This document shows positions 26,091-33,862 of a stretch of DNA of 64,000 nt, in pieces. The notes under the pieces were generated by a model. That model was not told the origin of the DNA, ran no database searches, and saw only the letters and a program-made list of their open reading frames with translations. Every line of letters starts with the position of its first letter. The stretch's first letter is position 1. The stretch lies in contig NZ_LBMU02000029.1 of the NCBI RefSeq assembly GCF_001005085.2, positions 124,001 to 188,000 of the forward strand, in the 5' to 3' direction. Both the position numbers and the translations under genes were made by a program. Source of the DNA: Streptomyces humi. GTDB taxonomy: Bacteria > Actinomycetota > Actinomycetes > Streptomycetales > Streptomycetaceae.

Positions 26091-26163
26091 GCCCCCGTTG
26101 TGTAGCGGCCTAGCACGCCGCCCTCTCAAGGCGGTAGCGCCGGTTCGAATCCGGTCGGGGGTA
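26091..26163 (+). tRNA. tRNA-Glu (CTC), copy 3
   Basis: Identical to copy 2. It is the last tRNA of the cluster and is followed at once by a strong hairpin. Confidence 0.95.
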
Positions 26164-26169
26164 CGGGAC

Positions 26170-26201
26170 GAAGGGCCCTTCGCTCAGGCGGAGGGCCCTT
26201 C
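26170..26201. terminator. Terminator between tRNA cluster and MerR gene
   Basis: GAAGGGCCCTTCGC (26170-26183) pairs with GCGGAGGGCCCTTC (26188-26201): 14 pairs with one G-U, loop TCAG. It can serve the tRNA transcript and the convergent MerR gene ending at 26216. Confidence 0.8.
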
Positions 26202-26215
26202 GGCGTGTCCGAGGC

Positions 26216-26860
26216 CTACTCGAAGCCGTAGCGCCGGGCCGTCTCCTCCTCCTGGGCCAGCCGGTGCAGCGCCTGGAGCATCGGCTCCACCAGCACCGCG
26301 CTGGCCACCGCGGCCGCCACCTTCTCCTCCTCCGACGGATGCGTCTCCAGGAAGTCCAGATCGGCGATCGCCGCCTGGTGCATCAACCTCGCCCGGGTCA
26401 CCAGGAGTTCACTGTCCCAGTCGTAGCCGAGCCGGCGGAACGCGGCCACCGCGACCACCAGCTGGCGGTACGCCGGGGAGATGGTCGTGAGCTGCTTGGC
26501 GTTCTCCCAGCCCAGGGTCGACAGCAGGGCGCCCACCTCCCGGTGCGCGGCCCGGACGTACTCGTCGTCCTCGTCCGGCTCCGGTACCTGCGGCAGTGCC
26601 CACAGTGCGGCGCCCACCCTGATCGTGCGGCCCAGCGACTCGTCGTCCACGTGCCCGAGCACCTCGCGCACCTTCGCCACCGGCACCCGGCCCACCTGGA
26701 TCATCGCCCGGACCAGCCGCAGCCGGCGCAGGTGCTCCTCGTCGTACTCCGCGGTCGTGGTGTTGACCTGGCGGCCGGGCGGCAACAGCCCCTCGCGCAG
26801 GTAGTACTTGATCGTCGCGACGGGCACCCCGCTGCGCTCGCTCAACCGGGCCAGCCGCAT
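26216..26860 (-). CDS. MerR-family transcriptional regulator
   Basis: 214 residues from ATG 26860, chosen because AAGGAGAGG precedes it and the protein then begins directly with the MerR HTH: RLARLSERSGVPVATIKYYLREGLLPPGR (about 2-30). The effector part is long and helical, without the Cys residues of metal sensors, so the ligand is probably organic. It is divergent from a DUF4188 gene with three ACTATCC-type half-sites between them, and probably controls that gene. Confidence 0.9.
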   Translation of the reverse strand: MRLARLSERSGVPVATIKYYLREGLLPPGRQVNTTTAEYDEEHLRRLRLVRAMIQVGRVPVAKVREVLGHVDDESLGRTIRVGAALWALPQVPEPDEDDEYVRAAHREVGALLSTLGWENAKQLTTISPAYRQLVVAVAAFRRLGYDWDSELLVTRARLMHQAAIADLDFLETHPSEEEKVAAAVASAVLVEPMLQALHRLAQEEETARRYGFE

Positions 26861-26886
26861 CTCTTGCGCCTCTCCTTGGTAAGTGC

Positions 26887-26925
26887 CACTATCCAAGCAC
26901 CGACAGAAGGATAGTGACGCTATCC
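26887..26925. promoter_or_regulatory. MerR operator: three inverted half-sites
   Basis: CACTATCC (26887-26894) is mirrored by GGATAGTG (26909-26916), which itself begins the palindrome GGATAG-TGACG-CTATCC (26909-26925). Dyads like this between spaced promoter elements are typical MerR binding sites. Confidence 0.65.
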
Positions 26926-26948
26926 GACAGGGACCGGGGGTGTTTCGC

Positions 26949-27461
26949 ATGGTCGCCAGACCGATTCCGGGCCGTACGACCGCGGCGCGTGAGGGTGACG
27001 CGGTGGTGCTGCTGATCGGCATGCGCGTCAATCACTTCTGGGCGGTGCACCAGTGGCTCCCGGTCATGCTGTCCATGTTCCGCATGCTGGGGGAGCTTGC
27101 GCGGAACCCTGACCGGGGGCTGCTGGGGCGCGTCCTGCTGACGGCCTCGCCGCGGACGTACTACGTCGTCCAGTACTGGGAGTCCAAGGAGAAGCTGTAC
27201 GCGTACGCGAGTTCGCCGGACCTGCTCCACCACGGGATGTGGAGCATCGTGAACCGCAAGGAGCGGGCGGGGAAGCTGCGGCAGCACGTGGGCCTGTGGC
27301 ACGAGACGTACGTCGCACCCGAGGGCTCGTACGAGTCGATCTACTTCGACATGCCGGAGTTCGGCCTGGGCGCGGCGAGCGGGACGGTACCCGTGGAGCG
27401 CAGGGGCCGCTACGCGAAGGACCGGTTCGCTTACCGAGGCGCTGACAGGAGCGCCTCGTAG
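26949..27461 (+). CDS. DUF4188 domain protein (monooxygenase-like)
   Basis: 170 residues from ATG 26949 (GGGGG eight bases upstream). The core VLLIGMRVNHFWAVHQWLPVMLSMFRML, PRTYYVVQYWESKEKLYAYA and VGLWHETYVAPEGSYESIYFDMPEFGLG is characteristic of DUF4188, related to dimeric alpha/beta-barrel monooxygenase folds. The reaction is not established. The MerR neighbour probably activates it in response to a small molecule. A dispersed repeat element starts exactly at its stop codon. Confidence 0.8.
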   Translation: MVARPIPGRTTAAREGDAVVLLIGMRVNHFWAVHQWLPVMLSMFRMLGELARNPDRGLLGRVLLTASPRTYYVVQYWESKEKLYAYASSPDLLHHGMWSIVNRKERAGKLRQHVGLWHETYVAPEGSYESIYFDMPEFGLGAASGTVPVERRGRYAKDRFAYRGADRSAS

Positions 27462-27494
27462 GGGCGCGGGGAACTGCGCGACAAGCCACGACGG
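27461..27494 (+). repeat. Dispersed REP-like element, copy A
   Basis: Core GGGGCGCGGGGAAC-T-GCGCGA at 27461-27481, continuing ACAAGCCACGACGG. It begins at the last base of the DUF4188 stop codon and is inverted relative to copy B. Confidence 0.75.
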
Positions 27495-27578
27495 CGTCGC
27501 GGACGGCTGACGGCCTGTGGGGGCACATCCTTCGCCGTTGGGCTGCGCAGGGTGATCGAGTGCCAGCGGTATGTGGCT

Positions 27579-27612
27579 GATCGCGCGGTTCCCCGCGCCC
27601 CTTGCGGGGCGC
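27579..27612 (-). repeat. Dispersed REP-like element, copy B
   Basis: Minus-strand core GGGGCGCGGGGAAC-C-GCGCGA (27601-27581). It is preceded on that strand by the hairpin GCGCCCC-GCAA-GGGGCGC (27612-27595). It faces copy A, so 20 of 21 bases could pair across about 100 nt. Confidence 0.75.
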
Positions 27613-27687
27613 TCCACTCCCGTCGGGAAGAAGGCCGGCCGCGGCGTTGGGGCCGGGCTCTTCTGACGGGGGCGTTCGTTTCGGTGC

Positions 27688-28404
27688 TCAGCCGGTGCGG
27701 CGCAGGGCCTCGGAGAGGCGGCCCGCCGCGTCGATGACCGCCTGGGCGTGCATGCGGCCCGGGTGCCGGGTCAGGCGCTCGATCGGGCCGGAGACGGACA
27801 CGGCGGCGACCACGCGGTTGGAGGGCCCCCGCACCGGCGCCGACACCGAGGCGACGCCCGGCTCGCGTTCGCCGATGGACTGGGCCCAGCCGCGGCGGCG
27901 GACGCCGGAGAGGGCCGTCGCCGTGAAGCGGGCGCCCTGGAGGCCGCGGTGCAGCCGCTCCGGCTCCTCCCAGGCCATGAGGATCTGAGCCGAGGAGCCG
28001 GCCTTCATCGTGAGGGTCGAGCCGACCGGGACGGTGTCCCGCAGGCCGGACAGCCGTTCCGCCGCGGCCACGCAGATCCGCATGTCACCCTGGCGGCGAT
28101 AGAGCTGCGCGCTCTCGCCGGTGATGTCCCGCAGGTGCGTGAGCACCGGGCCCGCCGTCGCGAGCAGGCGGTCCTCGCCGGCCGCCGCGGCCAGTTCCGC
28201 GAGCCGGGGGCCGAGAATGAAACGGCCCTGCATGTCGCGTGCCACCATGCGGTGGTGTTCCAGAGCCACGGCCAGCCGATGGGCCGTGGGCCGTGCCAGT
28301 CCGGTGGCCCCGACCAGACCCGCGAGGGTGGCCGGACCGGACTCCAGAGCGCTCAGGACAAGGGCCGCCTTGTCCAGAACGCCGACGCCGCTACTGTTGT
28401 CCAT
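27688..28404 (-). CDS. ndgR: IclR-family regulator NdgR/AreB
   Basis: 238 residues from ATG 28404. N-terminal IclR winged helix (LVLSALESGPATLAGLVGATGLARPTAHRLAVALEHH), then the effector domain with QGRFILGPRLAEL and SVSAPVRGPSNRVVAAVSVSGP. The sequence and position facing leuCD match the streptomycete NdgR/AreB regulator, which links leucine and other amino-acid metabolism to growth and secondary metabolism. A dyad between the two genes is the likely operator for leuC control and autoregulation. Symbol rests on my memory of the S. coelicolor protein. Confidence 0.9.
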   Translation of the reverse strand: MDNSSGVGVLDKAALVLSALESGPATLAGLVGATGLARPTAHRLAVALEHHRMVARDMQGRFILGPRLAELAAAAGEDRLLATAGPVLTHLRDITGESAQLYRRQGDMRICVAAAERLSGLRDTVPVGSTLTMKAGSSAQILMAWEEPERLHRGLQGARFTATALSGVRRRGWAQSIGEREPGVASVSAPVRGPSNRVVAAVSVSGPIERLTRHPGRMHAQAVIDAAGRLSEALRRTG

Positions 28405-28418
28405 GCAACGATACTCAC

Positions 28419-28435
28419 GTCTCACTCTGTGAAAC
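28419..28435. promoter_or_regulatory. Candidate NdgR operator
   Basis: GTCTCAC-TCT-GTGAAAC: 7-bp arms with one mismatch, 15 bp upstream of the ndgR start and in the shared ndgR/leuC region. Proposed from symmetry and location only. Confidence 0.5.
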
Positions 28436-28609
28436 GCAAGTTCAATTTTCCGTGGAACGCGCCACCCTGGAATCACACAGTGGCCCGCGTACCAACGGGC
28501 CCGGCGGCGGACGCCCGGAACCACGACTTCAGGGGCCCGGAACTCGGGCAGCCGCTTCCTCAAGATCTCTAGTTGGGCCGGTGCACGTCTGCCGGCCGGA
28601 GGGAAAGCG

Positions 28610-30034
28610 ATGGGTAGGACACTCGCGGAGAAGGTCTGGGACGACCATGTCGTCCGGCGCGCCGAGGGCGAGCCCGACCTCCTCTTCATCGATCTGCACC
28701 TGCTGCACGAGGTGACCAGCCCGCAGGCCTTCGACGGTCTGCGTCAGAACGGCCGCCCGGTGCGCCGCCTCGACCTCACCATCGCGACCGAGGACCACAA
28801 CACCCCGACCCTCGACATCGACAAGCCCATCGCGGACCCGGTCTCCCGCGCCCAGCTGGAGACGCTGCGCAAGAACTGCGCCGAGTTCGGCGTGCGCCTG
28901 CACCCGCTGGGCGACGTCGAGCAGGGCGTCGTGCACGTGGTCGGCCCGCAGCTGGGCCTGACCCAGCCCGGCACGACCGTCGTCTGCGGCGACTCGCACA
29001 CCTCCACGCACGGCGCCTTCGGCGCGCTGGCGTTCGGTATCGGCACCTCCCAGGTGGAGCACGTGCTGGCCACCCAGACGCTGCCGCTGGCCCGACCCAG
29101 GACCATGGCCATCACGGTCGACGGCGAGCTGCCCGAGGGCGTCACCGCCAAGGACCTGATCCTGGCGATCATCGCCAAGATCGGTACGGGCGGCGGCCAG
29201 GGCTACATCCTGGAGTACCGCGGCTCCGCCATCGAGAAGCTCTCGATGGAGGCCCGCATGACCATCTGCAACATGTCGATCGAGGCCGGTGCCCGCGCGG
29301 GCATGATCGCCCCCGACGAGACCACCTTCGCCTACATCAAGGGCCGCGCCCACGCCCCCGAGGGCGCGGACTGGGACGCCGCGGTCGAGTACTGGAAGAC
29401 CCTCAAGACGGACGCGGACGCGGAATTCGACGCCGAGGTGCACATCGACGCGGCCGCCCTCTCGCCGTTCGTCACCTGGGGCACCAACCCGGGCCAGGGC
29501 GCCCCGCTTTCGGCGGACGTCCCCGACCCCGCTTCGTACGAAGACGCTTCGGAGCGCCTCGCCGCCGAAAAGGCCCTGGAGTACATGGGGTTGGAGGCCG
29601 GTCAGCCGCTGCGCTCCATCAACGTGGACACCGTCTTCGTAGGTTCCTGCACCAACGGCCGGATCGAGGACCTGCGCGCAGCCGCCGACATCCTCAAGGA
29701 CCGCAAAGTCGCCGACGGCGTACGGATGCTGGTCGTCCCCGGCTCCGCCCGGGTCGGTCTCCAGGCCGTCTCCGAGGGCCTGGACGTGGTCTTCAAGGAG
29801 GCCGGCGCCGAATGGCGGCACGCGGGCTGCTCGATGTGCCTGGGCATGAACCCCGACCAGCTGGCCCCCGGCGAGCGCTCCGCGTCCACCTCCAACCGCA
29901 ACTTCGAGGGCCGGCAGGGCAAGGGCGGGCGTACCCACCTGGTGTCGCCGCAGGTCGCGGCGGCCACCGCCGTCCTGGGTCACCTGGCCTCCCCGGCCGA
30001 CCTGTCCGACGCCCGTACGCCCGCTGGAGTCTGA
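28610..30034 (+). CDS. leuC: 3-isopropylmalate dehydratase large subunit
   Basis: 474 residues, full length. Aconitase-family large subunit with [30 protein letters not shown]. The [4Fe-4S]-binding cysteines are in FVGSCTNGR and GCSMCLGM. With LeuD it isomerises 2- to 3-isopropylmalate in leucine synthesis. GGAGGG six bases before ATG 28610 fixes the start. leuD follows after 6 bp. Expression is probably controlled by the divergent ndgR product. Confidence 0.97.
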   Translation: MGRTLAEKVWDDHVVRRAEGEPDLLFIDLHLLHEVTSPQAFDGLRQNGRPVRRLDLTIATEDHNTPTLDIDKPIADPVSRAQLETLRKNCAEFGVRLHPLGDVEQGVVHVVGPQLGLTQPGTTVVCGDSHTSTHGAFGALAFGIGTSQVEHVLATQTLPLARPRTMAITVDGELPEGVTAKDLILAIIAKIGTGGGQGYILEYRGSAIEKLSMEARMTICNMSIEAGARAGMIAPDETTFAYIKGRAHAPEGADWDAAVEYWKTLKTDADAEFDAEVHIDAAALSPFVTWGTNPGQGAPLSADVPDPASYEDASERLAAEKALEYMGLEAGQPLRSINVDTVFVGSCTNGRIEDLRAAADILKDRKVADGVRMLVVPGSARVGLQAVSEGLDVVFKEAGAEWRHAGCSMCLGMNPDQLAPGERSASTSNRNFEGRQGKGGRTHLVSPQVAAATAVLGHLASPADLSDARTPAGV

Positions 30035-30040
30035 TCAGCC

Positions 30041-30634
30041 ATGGAAGCATTCACCACGCACACCGGCCGGGCCGTCCCGCTGCGCCGCTCCAACGTCGAC
30101 ACCGACCAGATCATCCCTGCCCACTGGCTCAAGAAGGTGACCAGGGACGGCTTCGAGGACGGTCTGTTCGAGGCCTGGCGCAAGGACGAGAACTTCATCC
30201 TCAACCGCCCCGAGCGGCAGGGTGCCACCGTCCTGGTGGCCGGCCCAGACTTCGGTACCGGCTCCTCCCGTGAGCACGCGGTCTGGGCGCTTCAGAACTA
30301 CGGCTTCAAGACCGTGCTCTCCTCCCGCTTCGCCGACATCTTCCGGGGCAACTCGCTGAAGAACGGCCTGCTCACGGTGGTCCTCGACCAGAAGATCGTG
30401 GAGGCCCTGCAAGAGCTCTCCGAGAACGACCCCGAGGCCGAGATCACCGTCGACCTGGAGAACCGCGAGGTGCGCGCCGAGGGCATCACCGCCTCCTTCG
30501 AGCTGGACGAGAACTCCCGCTGGCGGCTGCTGAACGGTCTGGACGACATCTCCATCACGCTCCAGAACGAGGCCGACATCGCGGCGTACGAGGCCAAGCG
30601 GCCGTCGTACAAGCCGCGGACGCTCCAGGTCTGA
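30041..30634 (+). CDS. leuD: 3-isopropylmalate dehydratase small subunit
   Basis: 197 residues. The swivel domain is marked by [15 protein letters not shown] near the N-terminus and [17 protein letters not shown] (about 67-83), which carry the substrate-recognition loop. It forms the heterodimeric dehydratase with LeuC and lies 6 bp behind it in one operon. A very stable hairpin lies 70 bp beyond the stop codon. Confidence 0.97.
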   Translation: MEAFTTHTGRAVPLRRSNVDTDQIIPAHWLKKVTRDGFEDGLFEAWRKDENFILNRPERQGATVLVAGPDFGTGSSREHAVWALQNYGFKTVLSSRFADIFRGNSLKNGLLTVVLDQKIVEALQELSENDPEAEITVDLENREVRAEGITASFELDENSRWRLLNGLDDISITLQNEADIAAYEAKRPSYKPRTLQV

Positions 30635-30704
30635 TCCGGAGCCCGGTTCGGGCGTGATCCACCACATCTGAATACGGCTGGTTTCAGCCACCGCGACACC
30701 CCGT

Positions 30705-30737
30705 CTGTACCCCCGATCGCCACGATTGGGGGTACAG
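30705..30737 (+). terminator. 15-bp hairpin downstream of leuCD
   Basis: CTGTACCCCCGATCG (30705-30719) pairs with CGATTGGGGGTACAG (30723-30737) around a CCA triloop, with one G-U pair. There is no U-tract. Probably the leuCD terminator. Confidence 0.7.
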
Positions 30738-30922
30738 CCATGTCTGCACCCGAACGGACGCTCGCGTTGTCGCAGGTCTTGCCAACTTCCCACGTTAGGG
30801 CCGATGTTGTGGGGGTAGGTGAGTGCTGTGTCCGGGGCTTCCGCAAGTGCCCGGAAGGCCATTTGAGGCGGCAGTTGCCCCCTGCGCAGGCGACAACTCG
30901 CCCCAGATGGCACAATCTGTGC

Positions 30923-31153
30923 ATGGAACACGACGGCCAACTCCAGCTCTATGCGGCGGTCGCGGACCAACTCAAGGAAGCGCACACAACAGTGCGCGCA
31001 CTGCAAGTCCCGGAGGGCGTACGGATGGCGCTGACCCGGAAGCTGCTGGTCATTACGGCCGCGGCCAAGCACGACATCGCCGACGCGGCAAGGCGGCTCG
31101 AGCGGTTCAACGCCGACCTCGAAGCGGGTCGATTCCCGCAAGAGGAAGGCTGA
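30923..31153 (+). CDS. Small hypothetical protein, helical
   Basis: 76 residues from ATG 30923, beginning EHDGQLQLYAAVADQLKEAHTTVRAL and ending RFPQEEG. It is predicted to be all-helical and amphipathic, with no signal peptide or known motif. There is no Shine-Dalgarno sequence. CACAAT (30911-30916), a -10-like hexamer, lies 6 nt before the ATG, so a leaderless mRNA is likely. It sits between leuD and hupS as in S. coelicolor. Function unknown. Confidence 0.7.
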   Translation: MEHDGQLQLYAAVADQLKEAHTTVRALQVPEGVRMALTRKLLVITAAAKHDIADAARRLERFNADLEAGRFPQEEG

Positions 31154-31213
31154 CCGGACCTCGCGAGACAGTCGAATCCGTTGCGGCACGAGGGTGATAA
31201 GCCCGTTTCGTGT

Positions 31214-31242
31214 TTGATTTGCGGTATATATCTGCCTAACGT
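31214..31242 (+). promoter_or_regulatory. Candidate hupS promoter
   Basis: TTGATT (31214-31219), a 17-nt spacer containing the AT-rich GGTATATATC, and TAACGT (31237-31242). This gives good housekeeping-type spacing about 50 bp before the GTG start. Confidence 0.5.
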
Positions 31243-31293
31243 GCGAAAAAGCTTGAACACTTTCGTTCTGGCGAGGTCTCCGAAGGGGAAGAC

Positions 31294-31935
31294 GTGAACA
31301 AGGCGCAGCTCGTAGAAGCGATTGCCGACAAGATGGGCGGCCGCCAGCAGGCGGCCGACGCCGTCGACCATGTCCTGGACGCCATCGTCCGCGCGGTCGT
31401 CGCGGGTGAGCGGGTCTCGGTCACCGGCTTCGGGTCCTTCGAGAAAGTGGACCGCCCCGCCCGTTACGCCCGCAACCCCCAGACGGGCGAGCGGGTTCGG
31501 GTCAAGAAGACCTCCGTGCCGCGCTTCCGCGCCGGTCAGGGCTTCAAGGACCTGGTGAGCGGCTCCAAGAAGCTCCCGCGCGGCGGCGAGGTCTCGGTCA
31601 AGAAGGCGCCCAAGGGCAGCCTGACTGGCGCCGCTTCGGCGACGGTCAAGAAGGCCGCGGCGAAGAAGACCACCGCCAAGAAGGCGACGGGCGCGGCCCG
31701 CAAGACCACCACCGCCGCCACCGCGAAGAAGACGACGGCGAAGAAGACCACGGGCGCGGCGGCCGCGAAGAAGACCACGGCGACGGCGAAGAAGACGGCC
31801 GCGAAGAAGACCACGGCGACGGCGAAGAAGACCGCCGCGAAGAAGGCTCCGGCCAAGAAGGTCACGGCCAAGAAGGCGCCGGCGAAGAAGTCGACCGCCC
31901 GGAAGGCCGCCGCCAAGAAGACCGCGACTCGCTAG
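31294..31935 (+). CDS. hupS: HU-family nucleoid protein with Lys/Ala-rich tail (HupS type)
   Basis: 213 residues from GTG 31294. Residues 1-93 are a complete HU fold (NKAQLVEAIADKMGG, VTGFGSFEKVDRPARYARNPQTGE, VPRFRAGQGFKDLV). The remaining 120 residues are a histone-H1-like array of AKKTTAKK/TAKKTAAKK units that should bind DNA without sequence preference. Streptomycete HupS is developmentally induced and compacts spore chromosomes. Its gene lies near smc, another compaction factor. A strong triloop terminator follows. Confidence 0.95.
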   Translation: MNKAQLVEAIADKMGGRQQAADAVDHVLDAIVRAVVAGERVSVTGFGSFEKVDRPARYARNPQTGERVRVKKTSVPRFRAGQGFKDLVSGSKKLPRGGEVSVKKAPKGSLTGAASATVKKAAAKKTTAKKATGAARKTTTAATAKKTTAKKTTGAAAAKKTTATAKKTAAKKTTATAKKTAAKKAPAKKVTAKKAPAKKSTARKAAAKKTATR

Positions 31936-31973
31936 GCGTTCGCTTCGGCGGCGCGGTCGGGTTACTCACGCGA

Positions 31974-32004
31974 CGGGCCGGATTCCCTTGGGGAGTCCGG
32001 CCCG
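31974..32004 (+). terminator. Hairpin terminator of hupS
   Basis: CGGGCCGGATTCCC (31974-31987) pairs with GGGAGTCCGGCCCG (31991-32004), one G-U pair, triloop TTG, 38 bp after the stop codon. Confidence 0.8.
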
Positions 32005-32029
32005 CGGTGTGTTCTTGGGTGGGTTGTGT

Positions 32030-32080
32030 TCTGGGTGCGGGTCCGGTGGGGGCTTGTCGCGCAGTTCCCCGCGCCCCTGA
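32030..32080 (-). repeat. Dispersed REP-like element, copy C
   Basis: On the minus strand the core GGGGCGCGGGGAAC-T-GCGCGA lies at 32077-32057 and runs on through CAAGCCCCCACCGG and ACCCGCACCC. It sits between hupS and the next minus-strand gene. Confidence 0.75.
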
Positions 32081-32090
32081 GTCTCTCGCC

Positions 32091-32294
32091 TCAGAGTGTC
32101 TGCAAAGTCACCAGGGTGATCCGGAGGTCTGCGCCCGCCCCCTCGGTGTCGATGCGTACCCGCTGGCCCGGCCTGAGCAGCCGCAGGCCGCCCGCCTCGA
32201 AGGCGGGGGCGTCGAAGGGGACCGGGGTGCCGTCGTCCAGGAGCACCTGGCCGGTGTGGGTTTCGGGGTCGTACGTGTATGCGGTGGCCTGCAT
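32091..32294 (-). CDS. Small hypothetical protein, probable beta-barrel
   Basis: 67 residues: a beta-rich pattern, TAYTYDPETHTGQVLLDDGTPVPF, then LRPGQRVRIDTEG and LRITLVTL. This is suggestive of a small OB- or cold-shock-like barrel, but RNP motifs are absent. It starts 9 bp downstream of cofC on the same strand and is likely co-transcribed. Function unknown; reading frame and codon usage are typical of real genes here. Confidence 0.7.
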   Translation of the reverse strand: MQATAYTYDPETHTGQVLLDDGTPVPFDAPAFEAGGLRLLRPGQRVRIDTEGAGADLRITLVTLQTL

Positions 32295-32303
32295 GGGCGC
32301 AGC

Positions 32304-32942
32304 CTACTGGTCGGGGATCAGCAGGCGGGCCGCCACGGTCGCGGTGCGCGGGCCCACGCCCAGGGCCAGTGCGGTGCGCAGGTCGGCGCCGGTGTCCACG
32401 TCCTGCCGCACCGAGTCCACGTCCGTCAGCCGCAGTTCCACGGCGCCCGAGGCGGCGTGCCGGGCGCGGGAGTCCGGACCGAATGCGGGCGCCAATTCCC
32501 TGCCGGGCGCTGCCGCCAGCAGAGTGGTGCCGATTGCCGCCGCGTCCGGGAGAAAAGCGCGCGGGAATTCCGCGGCCGAGTCCAGAACCCGGGCCAATTC
32601 CAGTGGACGCAACGCGGGGAGATCGGCGTTCAGGGCCGCCACGGGGGTTTCCGGACGCGATGCGCGGACGACCGCCGCGCCGTGCCGCAGCGCCTCGTTC
32701 AGGCCGCCTCCCGGCGTGTCGGGGACGATGCGCGCGCCCAGCGCCGAGAGCTCCCGCCCGGCCAGCGGATCGACCGTGACGACCGCCACATCCTTCACGG
32801 CCTGGCAGGCCAGCGCCGCCGCCACCGTGTCCTGGGCGAAGGCGAGGGCCAGCGAAGGGCGCACCCCGTCCGCCGCGGTGTCCGCGAGCCTGCTCTTGGC
32901 CCGCGCCAGAGGTTTGAGCGGGATGACCAAGGTCCACTGCAC
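32304..32942 (-). CDS. cofC: 2-phospho-L-lactate guanylyltransferase
   Basis: 212 residues from GTG 32942, supported by GGGAGGGA about 10 nt upstream; longer starts lack an SD. The N-terminus VQWTLVIPLKPLARAKSRLA is the CofC nucleotidyltransferase signature. VVTVDPLAGRELSALGARIVPDTPGGGLNEALRHG and ALNADLPALRP hold the nucleotide and metal sites. It activates a phospholactate or phosphoenolpyruvate-type substrate for coenzyme F420 synthesis. cofD and cofE are not in this window. Confidence 0.88.
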   Translation of the reverse strand: MQWTLVIPLKPLARAKSRLADTAADGVRPSLALAFAQDTVAAALACQAVKDVAVVTVDPLAGRELSALGARIVPDTPGGGLNEALRHGAAVVRASRPETPVAALNADLPALRPLELARVLDSAAEFPRAFLPDAAAIGTTLLAAAPGRELAPAFGPDSRARHAASGAVELRLTDVDSVRQDVDTGADLRTALALGVGPRTATVAARLLIPDQ

Positions 32943-33097
32943 CGTCGTACCGTCCCTCCCTTGTTGCCTCATTGTCACCCGGGCCCACCCGGTGGCCGCG
33001 ACACCGAGGCGTACGGTGTTCTCGACAGACCGGCGGGCCGGGGCCACACTTCTTCCCGATCCCAGGCCGGGAGGAAGACCTAGAGGAAGGTGTCCGC

Positions 33098-33862
33098 GTG
33101 CCCCGCCGGAGAATCGGCTTCTGGTACCGCTTCGCTGCGGTGCTCTGCAAACCGCCGCTGGTGGTTCTGATCAAGCGGGACTGGCGCGGAATGGAGAACA
33201 TTCCGGCCGAGGGCGGATTTATCACCGCGGTGAACCACAATTCCCACATCGACCCCTTCGCCTACGCCCACTATCAGTACAACACCGGCCGTGTTCCGCG
33301 TTTCCTGGCGAAGAGCGGGCTTTTCAGGAAGGGATTCGTCGGCGCCGCCATGCGCGGTACCGGCCAGATCCCCGTCTACCGCGAGTCCACCGACGCGCTC
33401 AGCGCCTTCCGGGCCGCGATCGACGCCGTGGAGCGCGGCGAGTGCGTCGCCTTCTACCCTGAGGGAACGATCACCCGGGACCCGGACCAGTGGCCCATGA
33501 CCGGCAAGACCGGTGCCGCCCGGGTCGCCCTCCAGACCAGGTGCCCGGTCATCCCGGTCGCCCAGTGGGGCGCCAACGAACTGCTCCCGCCGTACGCGAA
33601 GAAGCCCAGTCTGCTGCCCCGCAAGACCCACCACGTGCTCGCGGGCCCGCCGGTCGACCTGACCCGCTTCTACGGCAAGGACATGACGCAGGACGTCCTC
33701 AAGGAGGCGACCGAGGTCATCATGGCGGCGATCACGCGCCAGCTGGAGGAGATCCGCGGCGAGAAGGCCCCCGAGACCCCCTACGATCCTCGCCAGGTGC
33801 GGATCGAGCAGCGGCGCCGGACGCGTGCGCAGAGCGGTCTGGAAGAGGAGAGCGGCAAGTGA
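33098..33862 (+). CDS. 1-acyl-sn-glycerol-3-phosphate acyltransferase (PlsC family)
   Basis: 254 residues from GTG 33098 (GAGGAAGG upstream). The catalytic HX4D motif is NHNSHIDPF, the glycerol-phosphate-binding motif is FYPEGTITRD, and PVIPVAQWG completes block IV. It acylates lysophosphatidic acid at the membrane in phospholipid synthesis. Its TGA overlaps the gpsA GTG by 3 bases (GTGA), so the two successive steps of glycerol-phosphate metabolism are coupled. Confidence 0.92.
   Translation: MPRRRIGFWYRFAAVLCKPPLVVLIKRDWRGMENIPAEGGFITAVNHNSHIDPFAYAHYQYNTGRVPRFLAKSGLFRKGFVGAAMRGTGQIPVYRESTDALSAFRAAIDAVERGECVAFYPEGTITRDPDQWPMTGKTGAARVALQTRCPVIPVAQWGANELLPPYAKKPSLLPRKTHHVLAGPPVDLTRFYGKDMTQDVLKEATEVIMAAITRQLEEIRGEKAPETPYDPRQVRIEQRRRTRAQSGLEEESGK

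Noticed and set aside
25670-26163. Direct repeats in the tRNA cluster as integration (att) sites
   Set aside because: The repeats are whole functional tRNA copies with compensated stems. No integrase or foreign DNA lies between them.
28405-28609. T-box or leader-peptide attenuator before leuC
   Set aside because: No run of Leu codons and no T-box sequence. An IclR-type operator explains the region better.
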